DNA of 64,000 nt from Porphyra umbilicalis (GCA_002049455.2 KV918804.1:62001-126000); one strand, 5' to 3'. Positions 22,901 to 33,880 are shown, numbered from the stretch's first letter. Translations and numbers: made by a program. Notes: generated by a model not told the origin, from the letters alone.

Positions 22901-23229
22901 CGGACCGCGCAGGTCACTCGCGGCTGCTCCGCTCCGCCCCAGCACACACGCCGGGTACATCACATGCACCACAACCCGCACTATAGAAAACCCGCACACT
23001 CTGCGGGCGCTCACGCATCACACCGGCAAAAATGAGAAGCGCCCACACTGCAAGCGCCGCGCTGGTGCCTCAGACGGAAACAAACAGTGGAGACGACGCC
23101 GCGTCACGGCCTGGCGCTACCGCAGTACCCAGCTCTCACACACAAAACGTACTTGCCAAAGGAGCCATGTCCGATCGTATCCAGCAGGATGTACGGGCCC
23201 AGGGACGTGGGCTTGGATGGCCGAGGCAT
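16932..23229 (-). CDS. CIPK/SnRK-like Ser/Thr kinase with very long RS-rich tail, four exons
   Basis: Minus-strand exons are 23153-23229, 22417-22522, 22025-22255 and 16932-21866, with GT-AG junctions, giving about 1782 aa. The kinase domain spans about residues 11-268: Gly loop IGHGSFGK, Lys42 in FAIKIM, catalytic Asp136 in HRDLKPENLLLD, DFG at 154-156, and activation loop HTQCGTPNYVAPE whose Thr170 matches the LKB1-type site of AMPK. The sequence reads closest to CIPK/SnRK3 kinases. A ~1200-residue disordered Ser/Pro/Ala-rich region follows. It includes a Val/Pro/Thr repeat block (coded near 19900-20080) and an Arg-Ser dipeptide-rich stretch (coded about 17700-18300). The last 130 residues (GGFKGVTSRLL to KAKGAAI) look folded and could be a KA1-like domain. 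Partners are unknown. The kinase call is firm; the subfamily is moderate. Confidence 0.93.
22523..23152 (-). other. Intron 1 of the kinase gene
   Basis: A 630 bp intron with donor GTACGT and acceptor CCTAG. It splits the Lys codon that ends the glycine loop (GSFGK), with two bases in exon 1 and one in exon 2. Its removal restores GKVKRAIHRDSRRIFAIKI. Confidence 0.85.
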
Positions 23230-26200
23230 GACGCCCCCCAGCCGTCACACCCCGAGCTGCTCCGCCGCAACAGATATCTCTCTGCGAAAACGCTGAGTCA
23301 CCCCCCCTCGCCCCTGCACGGCCTCACCTCCTCACCACGGGCGGAAACGAAATGGAGAAAGACGCAGCGGCCAGCACCACGGCCGCCGCCGGCCAACGGC
23401 GGTGGAAGCACCGCACACCGACGCTAGGCGGTGCCGTAGCACCAGCCCAACGAGCTCGACTCCAGAGACGCACAGGGAACCGGAGAGAGCCGCGCACCTC
23501 CCGGCCTGTCCCACAGCCGGTGCGTGCGAGCGAGGGGGCAACCGGGAAGACAGACGAACAGGCCGGCACCGCGCGCCCGAGGAGCGCCGTCGTGGCGTGT
23601 CCTCACTGTCACTGCCGGCCTTCCGACCGACTGGCCGCACGCAAAAGCACGCCACGCCGACGCTGGCGGGAAGTTGACGAGACGCCGAGTCGCGCACTCG
23701 ACGCGGGGAGTGGCGCTCGGCGTGCCAGAGCCACGGGCTGGGGGCCACGGCGCGCGTTCACACGCCGGCCGCGGACTCCGGCCGCTGGAGACCACAGGGC
23801 ACGCACCGTCTCACGACCCCGCCAGCTCCGCGACAGAGGACAGAGCGGGTGGGAGGACCGAGACTCGACGCATGGCAGGATAAAAAGGAATCACTACCCT
23901 GTCGACAGTATCGCAAAAGAGACCCTAACCTGCCCAACTACTAATAAGCTGTGTCTCATCTGAATAGCCATGCTTCTTGTGTCATGAGTGGATTCGTCCT
24001 GGAACTCACGTTCCAAACGAGGATCAGAACATTAATCAAAGCAATTGGATTGATCAGTTCCAACATATTTGGTCCCGAGACCAGTCGACTTATAAGGTAG
24101 CACATATAACTTCATAACTTTTTGAATAGCTCAAAACCGTATAGTCTCTCAAATATAGTGGCTGTGACAGCCAAGAAAGGGGCCCAGGAAACGCCTGCCG
24201 ACTGCAACGGCTACCCATCCCTCACGAGAAGAACCTTTCACCGCTACTCATCCCACACACGCCATTCATGACCCTCCACGCACTTAACGGGAGGAGCCCA
24301 TGACTTGGGAAATTGGCGTTGGCCAACTTCGGGCCAACCGCAGCGCCACACCGTGTCCGCCGCTGGCATTGGCACGCTTGCAGAGGAAAACATAGCAACT
24401 GGAAGCGAGCCCTCAAACGATGCACTGTCTTCATCAGCGTGGAAAATGGGTCGGGGGGTCAGAAGCACAACGCTGGAGCCTGCGCCAACACTGACGGCCT
24501 CTTCCGACGTGGTCGGCTGGGTCATCGATAGAAGACCAAGAAGGGGAGGGGGGGGAGAGCTAAAAAGGCCTTGCTTGTGCAAAAGGAAGCAGCGGCACCT
24601 TTCTGGTCGTGATGTGGGGCTGGGAGAATGCTGGAATGGGCTGTGTGTCTTTCTCGCCAAGACCTGCTCGACCTGAGCACCAGGTACTATATATACTTAC
24701 AAGTCGGTGATACAATGCATCTGATGAGCTTACGTGTCTTGTTCTACTTAATGGCAGATTTATCAAATGAGTTGTAGTCTCCATATCATGCGGAATGTAC
24801 CGTTACTCATATCGATAGACGTGAGAGCCGAACGGTCATTCTTATCGATGTTTAAATTATCTTGGTCAGATATTCTCAGAAACCCCGTATGGTTCTTGAC
24901 TCATAATTAAATCACAACATAGCGGGATAGCGATTGAGTCGATTGTGCAGCGGGTCCGTTCGCTCCTCACTGCACTCGCATCTGGCCTCAGACAGCAAGC
25001 AGGGTCTTGAGAGCTCGAGTGCTCGTGTGTGTGCGCGCGGCCGGGGCAGGCCCGGCTTGCTTTTTTGGCCGGTTTGATGAGGTTTTCGGCGCCTGATGCC
25101 AGTTCCGCCCCACGTGGGAGGGTCTTCGAAGTGGCCGCCGCACCGCGAAGGGGCCCCCCAGCCAACGGGACGGCCGCGGCGACACCAACCACGTACTTCG
25201 AACTAGTGTTGGCTGACAGTGAGCTTGCTGGGGGTAGTGGGGGGAATAGGACCATGCGACGCTTTGGCGAGCACCATTTCTGTGCTGGCAGGGGAGGCGG
25301 CCCAGAGCGCCGGACACTGGCGCCCTGCCACTGCTGCTGACGCAGGCAGGCGGGTTCCAAGAACGCGGCGTTGGTAGCGGAAATTTTTGACGATTTCTGG
25401 CTTTGACAGGGCACGCGAGGTCTGGTATCAAGACCTTCGCCCCTGCATCGAGCCACAGTGGACAAGGAGCGCGCAGGCTGTGCCCGTCGAGCGCTCAGCC
25501 TTGGAACACGGCTTGTGGTCAGGGGGGGCGGACGAAAAGCGACCAACGAGCCCTGAGCTGTGCAAACAGTGGACTCGTGAGCCAGCCGTCACGGCTCTGT
25601 TGTGAGTGCACGCGTGCTGACCTTGATCTGAGCGTCGCTGGGTGGCTCCCAAATTCAAACAAGTGGTTTGAGAATTTACAGTGTCTGTCTGTGTCGTCCA
25701 ATCCATTGCTTGCGAGCACCATTCCGTATGAATGGGCCAATCGCCGGTCGATCAGCCACGATTCCAGATTGGCAGCGTTTAAATTGTTAGTGCCTCACGC
25801 TCAGCGAGCACAGGCGGATTCTGGAACGTATCCCATATTCCAGCACACTCGGACAATCTCGTGGCCACTTCTCACAGCTCGCGTGCCGCACGCACGCCAA
25901 TGGTGGCGGCTGGCCGAGGAAGTGCACGGTCACTGCGTGGTTGGTGGATGTGGCCACGAACTGTCCCCACGGCGGCGGCAGCCGCGGCAACTGCAGCGCC
26001 GCTCCTCCCCTTGAAGGGCCGTGGCCATGGGCCTGGTATCATCCCCGACGGCCGCTGTCCAACTCACCAGCAAGACGCCTCTCGGCCGTCGTCGACTTCA
26101 CGCGTGGCGCACTTTCGCCTGGAGAGGGCCAGCACCCCCGCGGCACACGCCTCCCTCGCACACGGGTGGCGTTGCCCCCTCGTCGCCACGGGCGCCAGCC

Positions 26201-26409
26201 TCGCCAGCCCGCAGCCCCGCCCCAAACAAGGGTCAAGCGGTTGCGGCCACTGCCCCACCTCTGTCGGATCGCCCCACCCCCCCGATGGCCCTTACCCCAC
26301 CCCCTCGTGCCGAACGCGGACGACGCGGAGTAACACGACCCGGTCAATACAAGGCGCACCCCGCGCCCCCCCGCCGGCCCACTTCCGCGCCATCCCGCTG
26401 GCGTTCCCC
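23230..26409. other. Gene-poor gap between kinase and RlmH-like gene
   Basis: From 23230 to about 23880 it is GC-rich and should hold the kinase promoter. From 23880 to 25870 GC content falls clearly, with several short AT-rich stretches (for example near 24100 and 24850). Reading frames here are short, mostly paired on opposite strands, and match nothing I recognise. From 25870 to 26409 GC rises again as the 3' flank of the RlmH-like gene. I see no tRNA or clear element ends, though the composition resembles the element-bearing DNA at 27.4-31 kb. Confidence 0.5.
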
Positions 26410-27057
26410 TCACTTGTTGTATTTGGAGCCGCGGCGGATCTCACTCGCCCGGTACAGCTGCTCGACGAGCACCAGCCGCACGAGCTTGTGTGGCAGCGTC
26501 AGCGGGGAGAGGCTCAGTGCCTCCACCCCCCCCGCCGGCCCACGCCCCGCCGCCCGCACCGCCTCCCGAAACGCGGGCGACAGCCCGTCTGCCTCGCCAA
26601 TGACAAACACCAACCGGCTGCCGCCCCGCTCCAGCCGGTCGTACAGGAGCGTCGCAAAGGCGTCGCTGCTCGCCGGCGCCGACCCGCCCTCGTCCAAGCA
26701 AATGACGTGTGCGCGGGGGCCCGCTGTCGCCTTACCACCGCCGGCCCTGTCGCTGCCACTGGGGAGGAGGGCGGCGGCGGCGGTGGCCGGCGCCACCCAC
26801 CGGCAGGCAATGTCCAAGCGCGGACCCGCGCGGGTGATGTACATGTCCACGGCGCTATCATAGACGGCGTCCTTGGTCGACCGCCGACCTAGGGTGACCA
26901 CCTCGACCCTCGCCTTGGCAGTTGGGAAACGCCGGCCGCCGGGGGGGCGGGGGGACAAGTGCCGACAAGACGACAGCAGCCGCGGGCGGGGAGCGGGGAT
27001 GAGACCAACGCCGAAGGTAGCCGCAAATGCCATGCGCAGGGGGGCTAGGCGTACCAT
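26410..27057 (-). CDS. RlmH-like 23S rRNA (pseudouridine) methyltransferase, probably plastid
   Basis: SPOUT-fold methyltransferase of the YbeA/RlmH family, which N3-methylates a pseudouridine of helix 69 in bacterial-type large ribosomal subunits. The start chosen is MVRLAPLRMAFAATFG at 27057; an upstream in-frame Met at 27117 lies in a tandem repeat that is more likely promoter. The first 50 residues are Arg/Ser/Pro-rich without acids until RVEVVTLGRRSTKDAV, fitting a transit peptide. Conserved parts are ICLDEGGS, GGSRLVFVIGEADGLSPAFR (the SAM-binding knot; usually GG[AP]) and LSLSPLTLPHKLVRLVLVEQ followed by LYRASEI. The family's common YH[RK] ending reads YNK here, an unusual change. About 215 aa against about 155 in bacteria; the excess is the leader and a Gly/Ala insertion. 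Confidence 0.9.
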   Translation of the reverse strand: MVRLAPLRMAFAATFGVGLIPAPRPRLLSSCRHLSPRPPGGRRFPTAKARVEVVTLGRRSTKDAVYDSAVDMYITRAGPRLDIACRWVAPATAAAALLPSGSDRAGGGKATAGPRAHVICLDEGGSAPASSDAFATLLYDRLERGGSRLVFVIGEADGLSPAFREAVRAAGRGPAGGVEALSLSPLTLPHKLVRLVLVEQLYRASEIRRGSKYNK

Positions 27058-27059
27058 TA

Positions 27060-27215
27060 CGGGGAGTGGGGGATGAAGAGGGAGTGAGGCAAAGCGAGAA
27101 ATGGACGATGGTGGCAATGTGCCGGTCAGAACTGGCAGGGGGAAGAAGAGGGAGTGGAGAGAAGCAAGAAACGGTCGGTGGTGGCAGTGTGCCAGTCAGA
27201 ACTGGCAGGGGGCGC
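27060..27215. repeat. 72 bp-period tandem duplication upstream of RlmH-like gene
   Basis: Two full copies, and part of a third, of a unit containing TGTGCCGGTCAGAACTGGCA, GGAAGAAGAGGGAGTG and AGAAACGG. Matching positions are 27117 and 27189. It sits at or just before the start codon of the RlmH-like gene, so it may repeat promoter sites. Confidence 0.75.
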
Positions 27216-27696
27216 AGAGCAAGCGCAGCCGACAACAAAAAGGCGCCAAGCGAGTATGGGGATCGCACGGTGGTGCACCGCCTTGCAAGCTTGCAGAACC
27301 TTTTTGACGATTTCGGTCTAAATATTCCGTTCTTAAGACACGTGTTCAGAAACGTGCAAAAAGAGAGCGAGGATCAACTGTGGCGGTTTATTTTAGAAAT
27401 CTCATCTTTTGAGGCTTGACGAGTTTGCAAGATGACATAAACGAAGTGTGCTCTTTGACGTCCTCTTTTCTGATGGTGCTCCATGTGATCTTCATGCTTC
27501 TCTCCTTGTCATATAGCACTTGTACTGTATCTGCCCAAGAACAAATGTCAGGTACGTTCGACCAGGACGGAGAGCCTTGCACGAAATCGCTCTCTCAGGG
27601 GCAGTCCGCATGGATTGGTAGGCTACTTCTGAACCAAGCGGCCGTGGAGGCCTCGACCTTTGAAAGCCTCTCACGTACTGTAGCTCCATTCGGCAC

Positions 27697-30510
27697 TGTA
27701 CAGTACGTACCCAATATTATTTGCCCACCCTGGAAAGGCGATTGCGGTCGTCAATGGGATTCAATAATCGGCCTCTCTGGCCCTGAGGACGATTCACAGT
27801 TTCCCTCGATTTGTGTGTGTGTGGGCGTTTGTGTGAAACCCCGTTTCCAGGCACTGGAAGGGGGTTGCTTATGTGAGAATCTAAATCCGTACAAATCCGT
27901 TCTCAAGAGCAAAGTATCATTCTGGACTTTAGCTCGCCTGCCGCATAAATACGATGGGGGACTACGCCTGGTCGGCTCGCCGTGCCGCGCTTGTTCTTCT
28001 CACTCACTTCAGTACGGCCGTCTGCCGACGAAGCTACCTCTGTTTGGTTTACACGTGCCACCCAGTCTCTCGCAACGAGAATTGCTGGGCTCGCTGTGCC
28101 CCGTCCACCCCTCTTTTCCCACTTGCATGTCTGCCGCGGCTGTCCGTTGCTGCACATGCTCACCTTGTCAATCCACACAAAACCGATCATATTGTACATG
28201 CTCATTCCAAGAAAACGTCATGGCATGTGAGCTTCTACTAGCACACGAGATAGGTGGAGGAGTACACTTGTTTCGTGCTCCTGCGGCCGTCGGCCTAGTG
28301 CATACCATATGCCAGGTCCGACAGGGCCAGTGGCGATGGAGCAGCCTGGATGGTGCCGGTTCTGACTGGCGATTTAGCTGAGGCTGCTGTACTAGCCAGC
28401 AAAAAAGTGCGGCTCTTGGGCAAGCGCTGCGCGGCAATGGGGGCTGCGCTGGGGGGGGCTGCGCGGGGGGGGGCCGGGCATCCTGACGCTGCTTGAGTGG
28501 CGAGGGGCGGGGGAACCCGGCATACCGGGGCGCGTGGGCGCCGAGTACGAAATCCAGGTGGTGGCCAAGAGCCACGTGCCAATAGCCATTGGCACCAGGG
28601 GGGGTCATCCAGTGGGTGCTCGACTCGGCGTAGGCGAGCGCGCCAGAAATGCTCGGGCGGGATGTGCACCTGCGATCATCGCAATGATTGCGGGTAGTGC
28701 GCGCCGCGCAGGGCCCATGGCCTCCGCACAAATCATCACCATGATCAAGACTGCTTCTCGATGCAGCTCCCCCAGGACTGGCCCTGGAACCGGCTGCCCC
28801 ACCGGTTAGGTACCTCGCCCTCCCGCTTTCGTAGTTTTATTTGACACGCGACCTCAGGAAAGGCAGCCTGTCACCCTGCTTGCGGCCCAACTCTCACCGC
28901 CCCACATGCCTCGCCACTCTCCGCCCAGCAGGGACGGGACTGATGCGCCCGCTACTGCGACCATCCCAGATCCCGCCACATTCATGACGGCCGAAAGGGA
29001 GTTTCGATTCTTTTGAGTGACAAAAAGTAGTGGGGTGAAGCTGGAAGTGTTTCTGGGGACCGCAACGTCGTCTGCCCTGACCGTGGTCGCTGTCGGCAGA
29101 TGGAGCACGCGTACGAGGTGTCGGGCCCTCCGCCGAGGCTATCATCTGCGACAGGAAAGACACACATTCTTACAGCCGCTCTCTGAAACATCCCGCACTC
29201 CAAGTGTTGCGGAAGAGTTCCAAATGGGCCTCCGCGGGGTCGTAGAGACCAATTTTGGAACTCTGTGGCAACAGTTGAAGTGCGGGAGTTTTGAGAGAAC
29301 AGCTGTACAGGGAGCGCGTCTCTGCGGGTCCAGGCTGTTGGGCCCGGTCCGGGAGGGGAGCCCTTTGCCCATGTGCGTTCGTCCATATGCGACAACAGCG
29401 TATGCTGCAGCAACCACAGAGGTCATAGAATGAAGAGGCGGAGGGGGTCGCAGCTGTCGTAGTAGGGGAGGGAATCAGGCGGGGTATTGGTGCCCCACTT
29501 TCTGGAGACATCAAGGCTATCGCCGCCAGTTTTGACGTCGGTGCAGGCCGTTGGCGCACGTCTGCCTTGCGTCGGACCGGGATGCAATGCAATGAAATTT
29601 TAATCAATTGAAAGTATTGAGTATCTGGTAATTTTCTCCACAATACAACCTATGCCCACGTATGTGAGGGATGGACGTAGATCCTGGAAGACCTCCCGAT
29701 GGCGTTCCAGAGTCTCACACATCTTTGTGTGAGATGCGGCTGGAATAGGTCCGGAAGGCCGATTTCCTTAACACAGCATCCGGAAACCGTGAATAGTCCT
29801 CTGATCTGCCACGTTCTGGAGACTTGAGCGTAGAGCGTTCACCCGGTGACCTACGAAGAAACGCCCCCAGCTTGTCACCAGCGGATAGAAACTCACCAGA
29901 ACCATCATGGCGGGATGTCGAAGGACCCCCATCACCCCTCTGCAGGTAGGCGCGATCAAGGAGATGGTCGCCAACAAACAGCTCAACGGCGACATGGCAA
30001 CGTCCATCAGCCACAATCGAAGAACGGATGCTTACGTCGCTACCGCCACTCGGGGGTATGGCGGGCTGGCTGACAATGTAAACAGGGGCAGGACAAAGGT
30101 GGTGAGTGAATGCGAGCTGCCCGGGCTCCGTCTGCTGGAGCAGGACGCCCCCTTCGCCAGTCTGGCAGAAAATAATGAATAGCACGATGCCGAGAGCACC
30201 AACACTGCTGGAGGGCCCTCTCCCCCCCACTTGTCTTTTCAAACGATGCAGAAGGCCGTCAAGAGCCTTGGATTGTCTTCTCGTTCTCCTGCCAAGAAAG
30301 TTCTCCACGTCTGCCAACAAGGACACACGCCTCGTGGACGAGGAACCGCGGGCCGGGGACCGACCACTGGGTGTTGGTCTTCTTCTCCGACAAAGGCTCC
30401 TTTGTACTGCGGCAGCCCAGCAAGCGCGGTTTGTGTGAGGCCGGTCTCGGCAACCGTGCGCATTGGCCACGGATAGGGGTGGACAAGTAATATTGGGTAC
30501 GTACTGTACA
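27697..30510. mobile_element. 2.8 kb terminal-inverted-repeat DNA element
   Basis: The ends are near-perfect inverted repeats of about 35 bp. The left end begins TGTACAGTACGTACCCAATA (27697-27731) and the right end, read on the minus strand from 30510, begins with the same bases and differs at only two or three positions. Such ends define a cut-and-paste DNA transposon or a derivative. No target-site duplication is obvious. I recognise no transposase; open frames of a few hundred codons cross each end (plus 27416-28381, minus 29715-30638) but match no family I know, so it is probably non-autonomous or of an unrecognised class. A MITE is nested at 29171-29307. The interior is less GC-rich than nearby genes. 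Confidence 0.7.
29171..29307. mobile_element. MITE copy A (nested)
   Basis: A 137 bp fold-back unit flanked by TA on both sides. The left arm CAGCCGCTCTCTGAAAC...CCCGCACT pairs with the right arm, and an inner inverted repeat surrounds AGAGTTCCAAATGGGCCTC / GAGACCAATTTTGGAACTCT. It is the same family as 42449-42584 and 50803-50933, and sits inside the 2.8 kb element, so it inserted later. Confidence 0.8.
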
Positions 30511-31046
30511 AAAAAGCTGAGACTTCTAAAGTAAAGCGCCAGCGCCCTTCTGAGCTCGTCGAGCAAGTGCAGAGCATCACCCAGGGGGAGGATGCATTTG
30601 AGCAGTGCACTGGTAGGGTGACCTCTCCCTTGCTCCAAACGTGTGTCCGTCCCGCCTGACGAAGGACATCCTTGCTGTTTGGCGCCGCCTGCTCAGCTGG
30701 AACGCACTTTCGTATGCAGTGCTCTTGTCCATGGGGCACCAGTGCGTCTCACGCTTGCATCACGGCTCTGGGATCACGACACAATGGAAGCCATCGGCCA
30801 ATCGGACAGGTCACAAGCGAGCCCGTCTTGTAGGGCAGACAAGAATGCCCGTCCGCAGCAGCACAGTCATCGAGAGCAGATAGAAAGCGCTTCACACATG
30901 CATGGCGAAGAAGCTGGCAAGACATTCGGCCTCCTCGACCCGCGGTCGACAAAGCACGCACCCTGTACACAGCACACCAGCCACGCCAACCATCATCCCA
31001 GACAAGCAGGCATGCACTCATCCCCGCCCCGCCTACGCAACACCAC
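30511..31046. other. Spacer between TIR element and Pro/Ala-rich gene
   Basis: Mixed-composition DNA with no gene recognised. It should contain the 3' untranslated region of the minus-strand gene that ends at 31047. Confidence 0.4.
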
Positions 31047-32735
31047 TCACCACGCCGGTACGACTTGGTTCTCTTCTTGCCGCCCCTCGAGCTCCCCGTC
31101 CACATCCACGCTGCCGGTGCGCGACGACGGCACGTGCACACCGTCCGCCACAGTCCGTAGGTTGAGCGGCGGGTCCCACGGGGCGGCCATCGCCGGCCGC
31201 ACCCGCCGGTCGTCGATCTTTGCTGCGAGTTTGACCGCTGGCCGCGGGCGCTTGCGGGTGCCAGCGTCGCCGCGCCCACCCGACGACGGCGTGGCCATCC
31301 GCCCGGCCAGCGCCACGGCCGCAGCCACCCGAGCCGCCCCTGCAGCGTCGAGGGAGGCGGACGCGGACCCCATCGGTCGTTCGGGGTGTGGCTGCTGCCA
31401 CCCACGGGGGCCAGCCGACGCGACCGCCGACGCCGACGCCACGGTCTGGGCCATGGGACTCGGCACCCGCGCCACGGGCGACGGCGTCCGACCTGTCAGA
31501 GGGGGGGGCATCCGCCCAACCGACCGCAGGGGCAACGGCCGCGGCAGCGTCGCAACGCCGGGCACAACCCGCCGGTCGGGCCGCTCCACGGGCCCCCCAG
31601 TGGGCGCGGCGCGGCGCGTTGTGTCACCGCCGCCGCCGCCGACGCCGCCGCCGCCGCCGCCGCCGTCCGCGGTGGTCACCACGTCCACACCACCGGCGCC
31701 GCGGAGCACCAACGACGACGCTGGCGTCGCTGCCGACGCGGCGGCAGCCTCGCGCCCCGCCGCCGGCAGTGGCCGCTTTTTGCGAAACCGCCGCAGCGCC
31801 GCCCGCCGCGTATCCCGTGCCACACTCGAGTCGACCGACGCGCGGTGGGCGGCGGCGCGGGTGCGCGCCACCTCCTTGGCGGCCAGCTCCTTGGCAGACG
31901 CCTCACGCGCGGCCACGTCATGGGCGGCGGCCGCCTTGGCAGCAGCGGCGGCGGCCGCGGCGCCGGCAGCAGCGGCAGCCGCCGTGGCCGTCGTGGACAC
32001 CGGCGGGTCGGGGACGGCCGACACGACCACCGCCACGGAGGAGGAGCCCGTTGACGGTTGCCGGGGGGCAGGGCCACCCGCCGACGGCGGGAGCGGCGGC
32101 GGCGCCGAGCCGCTCGGGGAGGAGGACGAGGCCCCAGCGACGGTCAGTGGTGGGTAGGCAGGCGGGGAAGCGAGCGCGTAGGGCGAGGCGGTCGCAAGCG
32201 ATAGGGCACCGGGCACGGGGGCGGGCCCGACGCCGGCGGCGGCGGGACCAACGGTCCATGGCCCGCCGACGCCCGGCGGCGGCCAAGACGCGTACATGGG
32301 TGCCCCGAGGTACGGTGGTGGGTAGCCGACCAGTGGCAAGTCACCGCCCAAGTCGCCCGTGTAGGGGTAGATCGGCGACGGCAAGGTCCCCACCGACCTC
32401 GCTGGTGGAGCCATTGGCGCCGCGTAGGGGTTGTAAATGGTCATGGGCGGGGTGACGGCGGCCGCCGGAGTCACGGGCGGCATTGCTGCTGCTGCCGCCG
32501 CCGCCGCGGCGGCGTAATCACCGTAGCCAGCCATTGGGGGTGGGTGGAAGAACGGAAAGCCAAAAGGGTAAGGGGAACCTTCGGGTGGTAGGGGGGGTGT
32601 GACGAGCGGCAGGCCCCAAGGATTCATGCCGACAATGGGGAGACGGTGTCGGGAGGCAAGGCCGGGCGGCGGGGTGTCGGAGTCCCAAGGACTTGATAAA
32701 GAGGGGAGAGACGCAGCCCACAACGGGTCGTCCAC
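31047..32735 (-). CDS. Pro/Ala/Gly-rich protein with a CCT/Jas-like basic motif
   Basis: A 562 aa intact frame from MDDPLWAASLPSL, in one exon. The N-terminal 200 residues are rich in Pro, Tyr and Gly (for example YPFGFPFFHPPPMAGYGDY). A long Ala/Lys/Glu helix-prone stretch follows (KAAAAHDVAAREASAKELAA). Near residue 305 the segment RDTRRAALRRFRKKRPLP resembles the start of plant CCT and TIFY/Jas motifs (R-AAL-RFR-KR), though the rest of a CCT domain is missing. A basic GTRKRPRPAVKLAAKID near the C-terminus could be a nuclear signal. This suggests a nuclear regulatory protein, as inference only. No enzyme motif is seen. The frame holds throughout despite GCC runs, which supports a real gene. 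Confidence 0.6.
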   Translation of the reverse strand: MDDPLWAASLPSLSSPWDSDTPPPGLASRHRLPIVGMNPWGLPLVTPPLPPEGSPYPFGFPFFHPPPMAGYGDYAAAAAAAAAAMPPVTPAAAVTPPMTIYNPYAAPMAPPARSVGTLPSPIYPYTGDLGGDLPLVGYPPPYLGAPMYASWPPPGVGGPWTVGPAAAGVGPAPVPGALSLATASPYALASPPAYPPLTVAGASSSSPSGSAPPPLPPSAGGPAPRQPSTGSSSVAVVVSAVPDPPVSTTATAAAAAAGAAAAAAAAKAAAAHDVAAREASAKELAAKEVARTRAAAHRASVDSSVARDTRRAALRRFRKKRPLPAAGREAAAASAATPASSLVLRGAGGVDVVTTADGGGGGGGVGGGGGDTTRRAAPTGGPVERPDRRVVPGVATLPRPLPLRSVGRMPPPLTGRTPSPVARVPSPMAQTVASASAVASAGPRGWQQPHPERPMGSASASLDAAGAARVAAAVALAGRMATPSSGGRGDAGTRKRPRPAVKLAAKIDDRRVRPAMAAPWDPPLNLRTVADGVHVPSSRTGSVDVDGELEGRQEENQVVPAW

Positions 32736-33762
32736 AGCGGCAATGGGATAGACAATAAGGGGAGGAGCGCGTCGCCGCGTTGCTGCTCAGCCCGCCGGTG
32801 GTCGAGGGGGCACACAGAGCGCGGCGCGGCGCGGACCCTCCCCGTGAAGGCACGAGTGCGGCGCGCGCGGTCAAGCGGTGCCGCGGCGGAGGGGCGGCGG
32901 GACGGCGCATGTGCCGACGCGGCTAGCCGTGGCCCGCAGCCAGCCTACACAGCATGGGACGCTGGGCGCGCCGGCAAGCCGGATGTAGCGCCGCTGTGCA
33001 CACGGGGAGGCCCACGCAGGCGCACCGCGAGCGGGAGCGAGCGCCGCGATGGCGGCGCCAGCAGCCCTAACGGGCGGCGCCAGCGGCGTCACCAAGATTC
33101 GGCAGCGCAACAGCCGACACGCGGCGCGTCGGTTGGGGCCGCCAACGTATGATGGCGGTTAGTCGCCGCCGCCGATTGGCCGGGAGGCGCTCGCCGCGGG
33201 AAAAAATCCGACCAGAACTTTTGTGGGCAGGCGCCGGGCAGAACGAGCGCGCGCACGCAAGCGCCACCCGCCGCCAGCCGACCGCGTGGTGTCTGCCGCC
33301 ACCACAGCGGCGGGGACCGCACAAGAAACGCCGGTGGGAGCCCCCCCTTCAATCTCGTCTGCGGATTGATTGGCTGCGTGGCGCGTTGTTATCTCGTGTG
33401 CGGTCCTTATTCCCGGACTGCCACCGCCAATTTGGAGCCAGTGGAGCGTCAGAGGCCACACACCACTTTCATCCGCGTCAGCCCAGTGGAGATTGACATC
33501 TCGGCTGGCAGAGGGCTCGATTTTTTCTGATCTTGTCTCGTTTGGTTCTTTTGCTTCAGATACGGACGTGGATGGCCTATGTGACACTCCCTGTGGCTGC
33601 AAACGCCCCAGCTTCGACCATCCTTGACCACAAAAAAGGCAATCAGTGTTGGCGGTCGCCGGTGCGGGGCTCTCAAGCTTTTTTTGATGGAAGTTGCGCG
33701 CCGGCAGTCGAGCAGCCGCCGCCTCTCCTGGCAGGCAGACTGGCAGGTTCTCGCAGGATCAT

Positions 33763-33848
33763 CCTGCCAACCGTTGTCACTTGTTTCGCCACTGCAAGGA
33801 TCATCCTTGATTGCTGCGGCGGAACGAGGGTGACAACGGTTGGCTGGG
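33763..33848. repeat. Imperfect inverted repeat (hairpin)
   Basis: Arms CCAACCGTTGTCAC and GTGACAACGGTTGG pair perfectly over 14 bp, with a further partial match TTTCGCC / GGCGGAA inside. The loop is about 40 bp. Confidence 0.7.
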
Positions 33849-33880
33849 GAACCGTCGCCAGTGCCAGTCGCGCGGCCGCG

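Noticed and set aside
27416-28381. 321-codon plus-strand frame as a host gene
   Set aside because: It crosses the left terminal repeat of the 2.8 kb element, has no recognised domain and is irregular in composition.
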